Positions 25,849-34,805 of a DNA stretch of 64,000 nucleotides are shown here, one piece after another. Under the pieces are notes generated by a model. That model had not been told where the DNA came from. It saw only the letters and a program-made list of their open reading frames with translations, and ran no database searches. Source of the DNA: Bordetella trematum (lineage in GTDB: Bacteria > Pseudomonadota > Gammaproteobacteria > Burkholderiales > Burkholderiaceae_B); contig NZ_FKBR01000046.1 in assembly GCF_900078335.1 (NCBI RefSeq), positions 186,001 to 250,000 on the forward strand. The letters are read 5' to 3'. Numbering within the stretch: the first letter of the stretch is position 1; the number at the start of each line of letters is the position of its first letter. A program made the translations under genes and the position numbers.

Positions 25849-26721
25849 ATGCAATGGACGCTGGAACAGATGCGCCACTTCGTGGCCGCGGCCGAGGCCG
25901 GTTCTTTCTCGGCCGCCGCCCGCCACCTGGGCCGCGCGCAATCGGCGATCAGCACCTCCATCGGCCTGCTCGAAGCCGACCTGGGCATAGAACTGTTCGA
26001 CCGCCGTCCCCGCAGTCCGGCGCTGACCGAAGCCGGGCAGGTCCTGCTGCTGGAGGCGCGCGAACTGCTGCGCCAGGCCGCCGGCCTGCATCAGCGCGCG
26101 CTGGCCCTGTCGGCCGGCGCCCAGGCCAGACTGGCCCTGGCCATCGACGAAGCCCTGCCCGACGCCGTGCTGGACACCCTGCTCAACGAGCTGTCGCAAC
26201 GCCACCCCAGCCTGGAATTGACGCTGCTCTCGGGCACGGCCAGCGAAGTGGCCGACTACGTGCTCCAGGGACGCGCCAGCCTGGCCATGCATTTCGACCG
26301 GGGCGAACCGGCGCCGACTTTTGCCTACCGCCACCTGGGCAGCGTGGAGCAGGCCATCTATGTCGGCCGACGCCATCCGCTGGCACACCAGCCCGGGCTG
26401 CGCGTGCAGGACCTGGCGCGCCACCGACAGCTGGTGATGCACATGGATGACCGCAGCGACATGATTTTGAGCCCCAACACCTGGCGCGCCGACAGCTTCT
26501 ACAACATCGCCGCCATGGTGGCGGATAACCTCGGCTGGGCCATCCTGCCCCTGAACATCGCCGAATACCGGGGTTACCGGGGCGATCTGCGCCAGATCCG
26601 CTGCGCCGAGCTGGTGCTGCCGCCGGTCGGCTTGCGCGCGCTCTGGCGCCAGGGCAGTATTGCCGGCCCTGCGGCCCTGTGGGTGCAGGAACGCATGCAG
26701 GAACTGCTGCACCGCCCTTGA
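25849..26721 (+). CDS. LysR-family transcriptional regulator
   Basis: The regulator is about 290 residues long with the LysR winged helix at residues 1-60 (MRHFVAAAEAGSFSAAARHL, AQSAISTSIGLLEADLGIELF) and the effector-binding domain after residue 90. It is probably the regulator of the divergent MFS exporter. The ATG at 25849 is preferred because the alternative at 25837 lies inside the likely operator and lacks a ribosome site. Its stop overlaps or abuts the start of the nucleosidase gene. Ligand unknown. Confidence 0.87.
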   Translation: MQWTLEQMRHFVAAAEAGSFSAAARHLGRAQSAISTSIGLLEADLGIELFDRRPRSPALTEAGQVLLLEARELLRQAAGLHQRALALSAGAQARLALAIDEALPDAVLDTLLNELSQRHPSLELTLLSGTASEVADYVLQGRASLAMHFDRGEPAPTFAYRHLGSVEQAIYVGRRHPLAHQPGLRVQDLARHRQLVMHMDDRSDMILSPNTWRADSFYNIAAMVADNLGWAILPLNIAEYRGYRGDLRQIRCAELVLPPVGLRALWRQGSIAGPAALWVQERMQELLHRP

Positions 26722-27476
26722 AGGAGAACACCATCGCCCCCCTTGGCATCCTGGCCGCGCTGGCCGACGAAATCCGGGACCTGATCGCCGCCCTCGAACC
26801 GGGCGCGCAAGTCCACCGCATCGGTCTGCGCGATTTTCATCAGGGCATCCTGCACGGCCAGCCTTGCGTGATCGCCCTGACGCGCGTGGGGAAAGCGGCC
26901 GCCGCTGCAACCACCGCCACGCTGCTGCAGCGTTTTGGCGTAGGCCGCGTGATCTTCACCGGCGTGGCCGGCGGACTGCATCGCGATGTCCGCGTGGGCG
27001 ACATCGTGATCGGCAGCCAGGCCCTGCAGCACGACATGGACGCGCGCCCCCTGTTCGCCCGCCACGAGCTGCCGCTGCTGGGGGTGGACCGGCTGCCGGC
27101 CGACCCTGCCCTGAGCGAACAGTTGCAGGCCAGCGCCCGGCGCTTCCTGGCCGGCCGCGCCAGCCGTGTGCATCGCGGCCTCATCCTGACCGGCGACCGT
27201 TTCGTGGGCGATGCCGGCACCGGCCATGAGTTGCGTGAACGGCTGCCGGATGCACTGTGCGTCGAGATGGAGGGCGCGGCCGTGGCCCAGGTGTGCCATG
27301 AATTCGGCGTCCCCTGGGCCGTGCTGCGCACCATTTCCGATCATGCCGATGCGCAGGCCGAACAGGACTTCCTGCGCTTTCTGCGCGAGGTGGCGAGCGT
27401 CTATTCGCATGGCATCCTGCAGGACTTTCTGCGTCGCCAGGTCGCGGCAGGCGACCCCTACCCTATGCAACAATGA
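26718..27476 (+). CDS. Nucleoside phosphorylase-family protein (MTA/SAH nucleosidase-like)
   Basis: The roughly 250-residue protein has the family fold with GILAALADE at the N-terminus, FTGVAGGLHRDVRVGDIVIG and the purine/ribose-site segment CVEMEGAAVAQVCHEFGVPW followed by RTISDHAD. These match 5'-methylthioadenosine/S-adenosylhomocysteine nucleosidases, which salvage purine from SAM by-products. The start is doubtful: TTG at 26718 overlaps the lysR stop, while a good AAGGAG site (26721-26726) points to an ATC codon at 26733, which matches the family start better. The ung gene begins five bases after its stop. Confidence 0.83.
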   Translation: MKENTIAPLGILAALADEIRDLIAALEPGAQVHRIGLRDFHQGILHGQPCVIALTRVGKAAAAATTATLLQRFGVGRVIFTGVAGGLHRDVRVGDIVIGSQALQHDMDARPLFARHELPLLGVDRLPADPALSEQLQASARRFLAGRASRVHRGLILTGDRFVGDAGTGHELRERLPDALCVEMEGAAVAQVCHEFGVPWAVLRTISDHADAQAEQDFLRFLREVASVYSHGILQDFLRRQVAAGDPYPMQQ

Positions 27477-27480
27477 CGCC

Positions 27481-28239
27481 ATGACGCCCGACAACCGCCT
27501 GCTCCCCGACACACTGGCCGCCCAGAGCGCCGCCCTGCCCCCGGCCTGGGCCCCTGCCCTGCGCGAGCCGGCCGTCAGCGAGGCGCTGCAACGCGTCATC
27601 GCCCATGTCGAGGCCCGCCTGGCCGCCGGCGCCGTGGTTTATCCGGCCACGCCCTTTCGTGCGCTCGACAGCCTGTCGCCGGCACAGGTCCGCGTGGTCA
27701 TCCTGGGCCAGGATCCCTACCACGGCCCAGGCCAGGCGCAGGGCCTGGCTTTCTCGGTGCCCGATGGCTGCAAGTGCCCGCCCAGCCTGCGCAACATGTT
27801 CAAGGAAATCGGCCGCGACCATCCCCTGACCGGGCAGCCCGGACACGACCTGAGCTCCTGGGTCGAGCAGGGCGTGCTGCTGCTCAATACCTCGCTCACG
27901 GTCGAAGACGGCCAGGCCGGCTCGCATGCCAAGCGCGGCTGGGAAACCGTCACCGATGCGCTCTTTCGCTGCGTGGCGGCAGATCCCGCACCCAAGGCCT
28001 TTCTTCTCTGGGGCGCCCACGCGCAGGCCAAGGCGGCCCTGCTGGCAGCCGATCATCCGCATCTGGTGCTCTGCGCCAACCATCCCTCGCCCCTGTCGGC
28101 CAGCCGCCCGCCCGTGCCTTTCCTGGGCTGCGGCCACTTCACGCAGGTCAACGCCTGGCTGCAATCCCGAGGTCAAACCCCTATTGACTGGACCAGCAGC
28201 TTTAAAAAAATCCCCCAACAGGGAGAATTTGCGTTATGA
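27481..28239 (+). CDS. ung: Uracil-DNA glycosylase, family 1
   Basis: Ung removes uracil from DNA at the start of base-excision repair. The 252-residue protein has the water-activating loop ILGQDPYHGPGQAQGLAFSV with the catalytic Asp (about residue 79), the uracil-specific Asn in LLLNTSLTVE and the leucine intercalation loop HPSPLSASR near the end. All signature residues of family 1 are intact. It follows the nucleosidase gene by five bases and is probably co-transcribed with it. Confidence 0.96.
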   Translation: MTPDNRLLPDTLAAQSAALPPAWAPALREPAVSEALQRVIAHVEARLAAGAVVYPATPFRALDSLSPAQVRVVILGQDPYHGPGQAQGLAFSVPDGCKCPPSLRNMFKEIGRDHPLTGQPGHDLSSWVEQGVLLLNTSLTVEDGQAGSHAKRGWETVTDALFRCVAADPAPKAFLLWGAHAQAKAALLAADHPHLVLCANHPSPLSASRPPVPFLGCGHFTQVNAWLQSRGQTPIDWTSSFKKIPQQGEFAL

Positions 28240-28366
28240 TCGCTGCGCTGCACAAAAAAGATTCGGCATTCATTCCTCGCCACTGAAGGCGATTTCGCAG
28301 TCTCAGCCCGCATACACAGGGCCCATGCCGAACCTCATCGCTTCCTGACCTCTTTCCTTTCGCCCC

Positions 28367-28433
28367 GCAGGCCATTCTGTTGCCTGCACCACGCGCACGG
28401 TTGATTCGGTCGGCACGATGCTTCCATCAACCG
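28367..28433 (+). other. Structured 5' leader of the rhlE gene
   Basis: The 264-base gap before rhlE holds two stem-loops: 28367-28372 with 28382-28387 (6 bp), and 28397-28405 with 28426-28434 (9 bp, 20-base loop). Long folded leaders are common on cold-inducible DEAD-box helicase mRNAs. No known riboswitch is recognised, and the transcription start is not identified. Confidence 0.4.
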
Positions 28434-28503
28434 TTGCCTGGAACCGGCCTTTTATCCGCCCGTCTCCTCGCACCTGCGCCGCCGTGAGCGGCAAGGAAAA
28501 GTC

Positions 28504-30279
28504 ATGTCTTTCGCAGACTTGGGCTTGGTGCCCAGTATTCTTTCGGCTGTTGAATCCGCGGGTTTCACCGAACCCACGCCCGTCCAGGCCGCCGCCATCC
28601 CGCGCGCACTGGCCGGCCAGGATCTGATGGTCTCCTCCCAGACCGGCAGCGGCAAGACCGCCGCCTTCATGCTGCCGGCCCTGAACCGCATCGCCGGCCA
28701 GTCGGCCAACCGCGGCGTCGGCGTGCAGGTGCTGGTGCTGACCCCCACGCGTGAACTTGCCATGCAGGTCAGCGATGCGACCACCGCCTACGGCGCCAAC
28801 CTGCCGGGCCTGCGTACCGCCGTGGTCGTGGGCGGCGTGCCTTATGGCGCCCAGCTCAAGGCCCTGTCGCGCCGCGTGGACGTGCTGGTCGCCACGCCCG
28901 GACGACTGATCGACCACCTGAAGGCTGGCCGCGTCAAGCTGAACACCGTGCATACCCTGGTGCTCGACGAAGCCGACCGCATGCTCGACATGGGCTTCAT
29001 CGAAGATATCGAAACCATCATCGAGCGCCTGCCCAACAGCCGCCAGACCCTGCTGTTCTCGGCCACCCTGGATGGCAGCGTCGCCCGTCTGGCCGAAAAG
29101 ATGATGCGTGAACCCGAGCGCATCGAGATCGCCGGCCACCGCGACAAGCACACCAACATCACACAAACCCTGCTGTATGCCGACGACGCCTCGCACAAGA
29201 TGCGTCTGCTGGACCACCTGCTGCGCGACACCCGCCTGGACCAGGCCATCGTTTTCACCGCCACCAAGCGCGGCGCCGACGATCTGGCCGACCGCCTGAG
29301 CGAGCAAGGCTTCTCCGCCGCTGCACTGCACGGCGACATGAACCAGCGCCAGCGCACCCGCACCCTGACCCAGCTGCAACGCGGCCAGGTCCGCGTGCTG
29401 GTGGCCACCGACGTGGCTGCGCGCGGCATTGACGTGCAAGGCATCAGCCACGCCGTGAACTTCGACCTGCCGCTGCAGGCCGAAGACTACGTGCACCGCA
29501 TCGGCCGCACCGGCCGTGCCGGACGCGACGGCCTGGCCTACACGCTGGCCGTGCACGGCGAGCGTCACAAGGTGCGCCGTATCGAGCACTACATCGGCCA
29601 GACCATCAACCCGGAAATCATCGCCGGCCTGGAGCCGCAACGCCTGCCGCGCAGCAGCGGCCCGCGCACCGGCGGCCCCCGTCCGGGCGCTGGCGGCAAG
29701 CGCTTTGGCGATCGCCCGCAACGCAACTATGGCGACCGCCCCCAGCGCGACTTCAGCGATCGTCCGCAACGCGACTTCGCCGACCGCCCCCAACGCGACG
29801 CCGGCGACCGTCCCCAGCGCAGCTTCAGCGACCGCCCCCAGCGCGACTTCGGTGACCGCCCCCAGCGCAGCTTCGGCGACCGTCCCCAGCGCGACTTCGG
29901 CGACCGCCCCCAGCGCAGCTTCGGCGACCGCCCCCAGCGCGACTTCGGCGACCGCCCCCAGCGCAGCTTCGGCGACCGTCCCCAGCGTGACTTCGGCGAC
30001 CGCCCCCAGCGCAGCTTCGGCGATCGTCCCCAGCGTGACTTCGGCGACCGCCCCCAGCGCAGCTTCGGCGACCGCCCCCAGCGCGACTTCGGCGACCGTC
30101 CCCAGCGCAGCTTCGGCGATCGTCCCCAGCGCGACGCCGGCGATCGTCCCCAGCGCAACTTCGGCGACCGCCCCCAGCGTGACTTCGGCGACCGTCCCCA
30201 GCGCAGCTTCGGCGATCGCCCGCAACGCAGCGGCGGCGGCAAGCCCTTTCACAAGCCGGCCGGCGCGCGGCGCGGCTAA
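28504..30279 (+). CDS. rhlE: DEAD-box RNA helicase RhlE with repetitive Arg-rich tail
   Basis: RhlE-type helicases unwind short RNA duplexes and assist ribosome assembly and cold growth. The helicase core (residues about 1-375) has the Q motif region FTEPTPVQAAAIP, motif I SQTGSGKTAA, motif II VLDEADRML, motif III SATL and motif VI HRIGRTGRAGR. The 591-residue length is well above the usual 430-480. The excess is a low-complexity tail of 22 octapeptides of the type GDRPQRDF/GDRPQRSF, ending KPFHKPAGARRG. The tail is basic and disordered and may bind RNA or drive condensation. Confidence 0.94.
   Translation: MSFADLGLVPSILSAVESAGFTEPTPVQAAAIPRALAGQDLMVSSQTGSGKTAAFMLPALNRIAGQSANRGVGVQVLVLTPTRELAMQVSDATTAYGANLPGLRTAVVVGGVPYGAQLKALSRRVDVLVATPGRLIDHLKAGRVKLNTVHTLVLDEADRMLDMGFIEDIETIIERLPNSRQTLLFSATLDGSVARLAEKMMREPERIEIAGHRDKHTNITQTLLYADDASHKMRLLDHLLRDTRLDQAIVFTATKRGADDLADRLSEQGFSAAALHGDMNQRQRTRTLTQLQRGQVRVLVATDVAARGIDVQGISHAVNFDLPLQAEDYVHRIGRTGRAGRDGLAYTLAVHGERHKVRRIEHYIGQTINPEIIAGLEPQRLPRSSGPRTGGPRPGAGGKRFGDRPQRNYGDRPQRDFSDRPQRDFADRPQRDAGDRPQRSFSDRPQRDFGDRPQRSFGDRPQRDFGDRPQRSFGDRPQRDFGDRPQRSFGDRPQRDFGDRPQRSFGDRPQRDFGDRPQRSFGDRPQRDFGDRPQRSFGDRPQRDAGDRPQRNFGDRPQRDFGDRPQRSFGDRPQRSGGGKPFHKPAGARRG
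29710..30237 (+). repeat. rhlE: 24-bp coding minisatellite, 22 copies, in rhlE
   Basis: Twenty-two head-to-tail 24-base units encode DRPQR-(D/S/N)-(F/A/Y/G)-(G/S/A). The central 12 copies alternate RDF and RSF strictly, so a 48-base higher-order unit has been amplified six times. Copies differ mainly at third positions. The unit length is a multiple of three, so copy-number change would keep the frame. Confidence 0.95.
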
Positions 30280-30291
30280 ACCGGCCAGTAC

Positions 30292-30313
30292 CACCGGCGC
30301 CCTGTCGCCGGTG
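30292..30313 (+). terminator. Hairpin downstream of rhlE
   Basis: CACCGGCG (30292-30299) pairs with CGCCGGTG (30306-30313) across a 6-base loop, 13 bases after the rhlE stop. No T-run follows, so termination would be weak or Rho-assisted. Confidence 0.4.
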
Positions 30314-30354
30314 TAGTACACCAGGGCGGGCTCGGGTCATGGGAAAATACGCCC

Positions 30355-31533
30355 ATGCAACCGACCCGCCCTTCTTCTTTGCCTGAACTGGATCCCGCGG
30401 CCCGCGCCCACAGCGCCGCCGTCACCGAGCACCTGCGTGCCCACATCGACGCCAGCAACGGCTGGCTGCCCTTCGAAGCATGGATGACCCAGGCGCTCTA
30501 TGCGCCCGGGCTGGGCTACTACACCGCAGGCGCCGTCAAGCTGGCCAGCGACGTCGCCTCGGCCGCCCTGCCTGCCGGCGACTTCGTCACCGCCCCCGAA
30601 CTCAGCCCCCTCTTCGCCCATACGCTCGCCCATCAGGTCGCCCAATGGCTGCGGGCCACCGGCACGACCGAGGTGCTTGAATTCGGCGCCGGCACCGGCG
30701 CGCTGGCCGAAGGCGTGCTCGCCGAGCTGGACCGCCTGGGCCTGCCCTGCTCCTACCGCATCGTCGAAATCTCGACCGATCTGCGCGCCCGCCAACAGGC
30801 GCGTCTGGCGCCCCTGGGCGATCGCGTCCAATGGCTCGACACCCTGCCCGAAGCGTTCGAGGGCGTGGTGCTGGCCAACGAGGTGCTCGACGCCATGCCG
30901 CTACGCTTGTTCCGCTATGACGAACAGGGACGGCTCCAGGAGCGCGGCGTAAGCTGGCAGAATGGCTTCATCTGGGTCGACCGCCCGGCTGAGCCGGCGC
31001 TGACCGAGGCGCTCGCCGCCCGCATGCCCGCGCTGCCGGGCTATGCCTCCGAAATCAATCTGCAAGCCGAAGCCTGGGTGCGCGAGATGGGCCGCTGGCT
31101 CAAGCGCGGTGCGGCCCTGCTGATCGACTACGGTTTCCCGCGGCACGAGTACTACCATCCGCAGCGCGCCGGCGGCACGCTCATGTGCCATCTTCGCCAC
31201 CATGCCCATGCCGATCCTTTCGTCGCGCCCGGCATGCAGGACATCACCGGCCACGTGGACTTCACCGCCATCGCCGATGCGGCACTCGATGGCGGCCTGG
31301 AAGTCCTGGGCTACACCTCGCAGGCGCGCTTTCTCATGAACGCCGGCCTGCTGGACATGCTGGCGCGCCTGGATCCGGCCGACACGCGCCGCTATGCCCA
31401 GACGGTCGCGCCGGTGCAGAAACTATTGTCCGAAGCCGAAATGGGCGAGCTGTTCAAGGTCATGGCCCTGGGACGCGACGTGCCTTGCGATTCGATGGGT
31501 TTTGCTCGGGGCGACCGCCGCGCCACCCTGTAG
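30355..31533 (+). CDS. MidA/NDUFAF7-family SAM-dependent methyltransferase
   Basis: This 392-residue protein of the COG1565 family relates to mitochondrial NDUFAF7, which methylates an arginine of complex I. The SAM-binding motif VLEFGAGTGALAEGVL lies at about residues 105-120, with VVLANEVLDAMPLRLF (about 170-185) and the family segment LLIDYGFPRHEYYHP. The bacterial substrate is unknown. It is 75 bases downstream of rhlE and convergent with cca. Confidence 0.88.
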   Translation: MQPTRPSSLPELDPAARAHSAAVTEHLRAHIDASNGWLPFEAWMTQALYAPGLGYYTAGAVKLASDVASAALPAGDFVTAPELSPLFAHTLAHQVAQWLRATGTTEVLEFGAGTGALAEGVLAELDRLGLPCSYRIVEISTDLRARQQARLAPLGDRVQWLDTLPEAFEGVVLANEVLDAMPLRLFRYDEQGRLQERGVSWQNGFIWVDRPAEPALTEALAARMPALPGYASEINLQAEAWVREMGRWLKRGAALLIDYGFPRHEYYHPQRAGGTLMCHLRHHAHADPFVAPGMQDITGHVDFTAIADAALDGGLEVLGYTSQARFLMNAGLLDMLARLDPADTRRYAQTVAPVQKLLSEAEMGELFKVMALGRDVPCDSMGFARGDRRATL

Positions 31534-31560
31534 CGTCACCCTTTGGCCGCACCCGGCGCG

Positions 31561-32649
31561 TCAGGCGCCCAACGCCGCCAGCCGCGCCTGGCGCAGGGCA
31601 ACCTTGATACGTGCCGGCTCGCCGGCGCAGGTTCTGGCAATGGCGCCGGCGTCCACCCCGCGCACCGCCGCCAGCGCAGCCTGCCAACGCGGCGCGTCCA
31701 CGCTGGTGACCACCCCCGCAGCCTGAGCCAGCGCCATGAAGCGCTCGGGCTTGCGCAGGCCATCGCAACGCTCGATCACGGCCAGCGCCGACTCGGCATC
31801 CTGCACCGGCTGGGCTTGCAGCCACAGCGGCAGCAGCCGGGCCTGATCGGCGCATTCGGCCGGCACGCGCAAGCGCGCCGCCAGGGCGTCGCGCCGCGGA
31901 CTCAGGCGGCATAGCAAGGCATACCGTCCCGCCAGAGGCAGCCCCAGCCGCGCGGCATGATCCAGGTCGGTGCCGGCCTGCCCGGCCTGCTCCAGCTCGG
32001 GCATCACGCGCGACAAGGCGCCGACCGCCTCCCAGAGCTGCAACATGCGCGCGGGCTGGGCCTCCATGAGACCGCGCGACAACTCCTTCCAGACCCGCTC
32101 GGGCACCAGCGCATCGACCTCGCCATCGTCCACCATGCGGCGGCACAGCGCCAGGGTCTCGGCGGCCACGGCGAAGTCGGTGAAGCGGGCCGCGAAACGG
32201 CCCAGCCTGAGGATGCGCACCGGATCCTCGGCAAAGGCCTCGCCCACATGACGGAAGCAACGCGCGCGCAGATCGCCCTGCCCGTCCAGGGGATCGACCA
32301 GTTCGCCCTGCGGGCTGCGCGCCATGGCGTTGATGGTGAAATCGCGCCGGCGCAGATCCTGCTCCAGCGTGACATCGGTGCCGGTATAGAACGTGAACCC
32401 CTTGTAGCCGCGCCCCGATTTGCGCTCGGTACGCGCCAGCGCGTACTCCTCCTTGGTCTGCGGATGCAGGAACACCGGGAAATCGCCGCCCACCGGGATG
32501 AAGCCACGCCGCGTCATTTCCTGCGGCGTCGCCCCCACCACGACCCAGTCACGGTCGCCGGCTGGGCGCCCCAGCAACTCATCGCGCACGGCGCCGCCCA
32601 CGATGTATACCTGCAGCCCTGCCACTGCGCGGTCAGCCGGCTCGCTCAT
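31561..32649 (-). CDS. cca: CCA-adding tRNA nucleotidyltransferase
   Basis: The enzyme adds or repairs the 3'-CCA end of tRNAs. The 362-residue class II nucleotidyltransferase shows [14 protein letters not shown] (about residues 14-27), the DRDWVVVGA catalytic Asp pair, [11 protein letters not shown] and an [11 protein letters not shown] motif. The C-terminal HD phosphohydrolase of E. coli Cca (412 residues) is not present: no HD or HD-G-K motif is visible after residue 230. It overlaps the slt gene stop by four bases. Confidence 0.93.
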   Translation of the reverse strand: MSEPADRAVAGLQVYIVGGAVRDELLGRPAGDRDWVVVGATPQEMTRRGFIPVGGDFPVFLHPQTKEEYALARTERKSGRGYKGFTFYTGTDVTLEQDLRRRDFTINAMARSPQGELVDPLDGQGDLRARCFRHVGEAFAEDPVRILRLGRFAARFTDFAVAAETLALCRRMVDDGEVDALVPERVWKELSRGLMEAQPARMLQLWEAVGALSRVMPELEQAGQAGTDLDHAARLGLPLAGRYALLCRLSPRRDALAARLRVPAECADQARLLPLWLQAQPVQDAESALAVIERCDGLRKPERFMALAQAAGVVTSVDAPRWQAALAAVRGVDAGAIARTCAGEPARIKVALRQARLAALGA

Positions 32650-34763
32650 GGCGCCGACGCCAGGGCGGCAGCCGTCGGCTGCACACTGCCCAGACGCTCC
32701 TTGAGCGATTGCGGCTGGCCGCTGAAGAGCGCCGCGTAATAAACCGCGTTGGACATCACGTTCTTGACGTAGAGGCGCGTTTCGGTGAACGGAATCGTTT
32801 CGGCAAACACCGCGCCTTCGACGGGATGCGCGAAAGCCGCGCGCCAGTTGCGCGGGCGGCCCGGGCCGGCGTTATAGCCCGCGCTGGCCAGCATCTGCGA
32901 GCCGTCCAGCCCCTGCAGCACGATGTTCAGGTACTGCGTGCCCAATTCGGTATTCACGTCGAAATCGTTCACGCTGCCCGGCTTGAAGTCGGTCATGCCG
33001 ATCTTGCCGGCCACCCATTTGGCGGTGCCAGGCATCAATTGCATCAGCCCGGAAGCCCCTGCATGCGAGCGCGCATCCATGATGAAGCGCGACTCCTGGC
33101 GGATCAGCCCATACACCCATGCCGGATCGATATCGATGGCGCGCGCCTTGGCCGACACGCGACCCTCGAAGGGCGCAATGAAGCGTTGCGAGAAATCGTA
33201 TTCCCGCTCGGTTCGCTCGGAGGTGTTGACCACCCGGTCGTAGATGCCTTCGGCGCGCGCCAGCTCAGCGGCGGCCAGCAACTGGCGGTCGGTCATGCCA
33301 TGGAGCGCAAAATTCCACTCCGGCACGGCCTCGGCGCGCCAGCCCAGGCGAAACAGGTGCACGGCGCGCTGCAGGCCGGGATGATTGCGCGCCTCGCGCC
33401 ACTCGGCCTCGGTGATGGGCGCCGCCTGCGGCGGCAGCACGATGCGCCGGCCCAGCTCCTCGGTGGCCAGCTGTCCGTAGAAATTGAACTGGTCGGCAAT
33501 GCTGGCATAGCCGCGCTGCGCGGCCTCGTGCTGCCCCAGCGCCGCCTGCCCGCGCGCCTTCCAGTACACCCAGACCGCTTCGGACTGCTGCGCCGGCCCC
33601 ATCGCGTCGATGGCGGCGATCACGCCCTTCCAGTCGATCCGTGGCTGGCGCAAGGCGGCCCGCACGCGCCAGGCATGGTTGTAGTCGGTCATGCGCTGGT
33701 CACCGGCGGCGCGATACCACTCATGCGCACGAGGATTCTGCGACAGCGCCGCTGTCAGCGCGTACTGTCCGCGCACCCAGGCCACGTGCGGCTTGGGCAG
33801 ATGGCTGGCCCATTCGCGCTGCAGATAGGAGTCGGCCACATTGACATCATTGCGGGCCAGTCTGGCCAGGGCCAGCGTCACCAGCTCTTTCTCGTTGCGC
33901 CCCACCGGCGACTTGTCCTGGCGCACCAGCCACTTCATGGGGTCGCGCATCATCAGGTCATAGTTCTTGACGTCGGCCGGCTCGAACAGATACTGCACCA
34001 GCTTGCGCGCATCGGTCGTGCGATTGGCCTCGATGGCGTCGCGCAAGAACGGCAGCAGTTCGTTCCAACCCAGCACGTGATCGGCCACCAGCTGGTCGAA
34101 CAGCGCCCAGCAGGCTGCCCCGGGCGCAAATACCGCCAGCGCCTCGCCAGCCTGGGCGCGCCGCCCGCTCATGTGACGCCCGTTGAGCTGGGCGCACTGC
34201 ACCTGGGCGCTGGGCGATTTCACGTTGCCAAGCCGGCGCACGGTGTCGAAATCGCCGCTGCGCGCCGCAGCCAGCATCCAATCGGTGCGCAAACGGTTTT
34301 CGAGATAGCTGCCGGCATTGGCCGACAGAAAGCGTTGCAAGGCCTTGTCGGGGCGCTGCGTCTTGGGTTGCGTCAGCTGATAGCGCAACAGCCAGTACTC
34401 GGGGTAGGCGCCCAGCACGTCGCCTTGCGCCTGGGGCGCAAGCAGGCCCAGCGCCGACCACTGCTTGCGGTTCATGGCCTCGCGGGCCTCGACCACCGCC
34501 ACCCGCGCCGCGCTGGGAGCCGCAGCCGGCAACGCCTCGCGCGCCACCGGGTCGGCGCGATGCACCGGCGAGAGCGAAGCCGTGGCGGCCGGCGCGGCCA
34601 CGGCGGCGCGCTGCTGCGCATCGACCGGCGCACAGGCCGCCACCAGCAAGGCCAGCAAAGGCGACAGGCCGCGCCACGGCACCCTGCTGCCCCCTGCCCC
34701 GGCCAAGCCGCCGGAATTCTGATACCGTTGGGATTGACGCCCCGCAAAAGTCGTCGGCTTCAT
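32646..34763 (-). CDS. slt: Soluble lytic murein transglycosylase, lipoprotein form
   Basis: Slt cleaves peptidoglycan to 1,6-anhydro-muropeptides. The roughly 705-residue protein has a lipobox LLVAAC at about residues 41-46, a long helical superhelix domain (about 60-510) and a C-terminal SLT domain. The SLT domain contains the catalytic Glu in [25 protein letters not shown] and [14 protein letters not shown]. The lipobox suggests outer-membrane anchoring. An alternative ATG five codons upstream (34778) is possible. Its end overlaps cca by four bases. Confidence 0.9.
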   Translation of the reverse strand: MKPTTFAGRQSQRYQNSGGLAGAGGSRVPWRGLSPLLALLVAACAPVDAQQRAAVAAPAATASLSPVHRADPVAREALPAAAPSAARVAVVEAREAMNRKQWSALGLLAPQAQGDVLGAYPEYWLLRYQLTQPKTQRPDKALQRFLSANAGSYLENRLRTDWMLAAARSGDFDTVRRLGNVKSPSAQVQCAQLNGRHMSGRRAQAGEALAVFAPGAACWALFDQLVADHVLGWNELLPFLRDAIEANRTTDARKLVQYLFEPADVKNYDLMMRDPMKWLVRQDKSPVGRNEKELVTLALARLARNDVNVADSYLQREWASHLPKPHVAWVRGQYALTAALSQNPRAHEWYRAAGDQRMTDYNHAWRVRAALRQPRIDWKGVIAAIDAMGPAQQSEAVWVYWKARGQAALGQHEAAQRGYASIADQFNFYGQLATEELGRRIVLPPQAAPITEAEWREARNHPGLQRAVHLFRLGWRAEAVPEWNFALHGMTDRQLLAAAELARAEGIYDRVVNTSERTEREYDFSQRFIAPFEGRVSAKARAIDIDPAWVYGLIRQESRFIMDARSHAGASGLMQLMPGTAKWVAGKIGMTDFKPGSVNDFDVNTELGTQYLNIVLQGLDGSQMLASAGYNAGPGRPRNWRAAFAHPVEGAVFAETIPFTETRLYVKNVMSNAVYYAALFSGQPQSLKERLGSVQPTAAALASAP

Positions 34764-34805
34764 CGTCCGCCCCTTCATTCCTTACCGCTCTATCGGCCAG
34801 CCTGC

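Noticed and set aside
29710-30237. Regular 24-bp repeats resembling a CRISPR-like array
   Set aside because: Units are contiguous with no spacers, keep a coding frame and no cas gene is nearby; this is a protein repeat.
28303-30321. A 672-codon open frame on the minus strand across rhlE, rich in Ala-Glu-Val-Ala-Leu-Gly repeats
   Set aside because: It is the antisense shadow of the in-frame 24-bp repeats and GC-rich codons of rhlE. The RhlE frame has all helicase motifs, whereas this one matches no family.
32709-34800. Long plus-strand open frame opposite slt and joined in frame to the 5-FCL gene
   Set aside because: The part over slt is an antisense shadow; family similarity begins only at MQTRNTEEN (34806).
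34764-34805. Possible 6S RNA gene beside the 5-FCL gene, as in many proteobacteria
   Set aside because: Only about 42 bases separate slt and the 5-FCL gene, too short for a 180-base 6S RNA.
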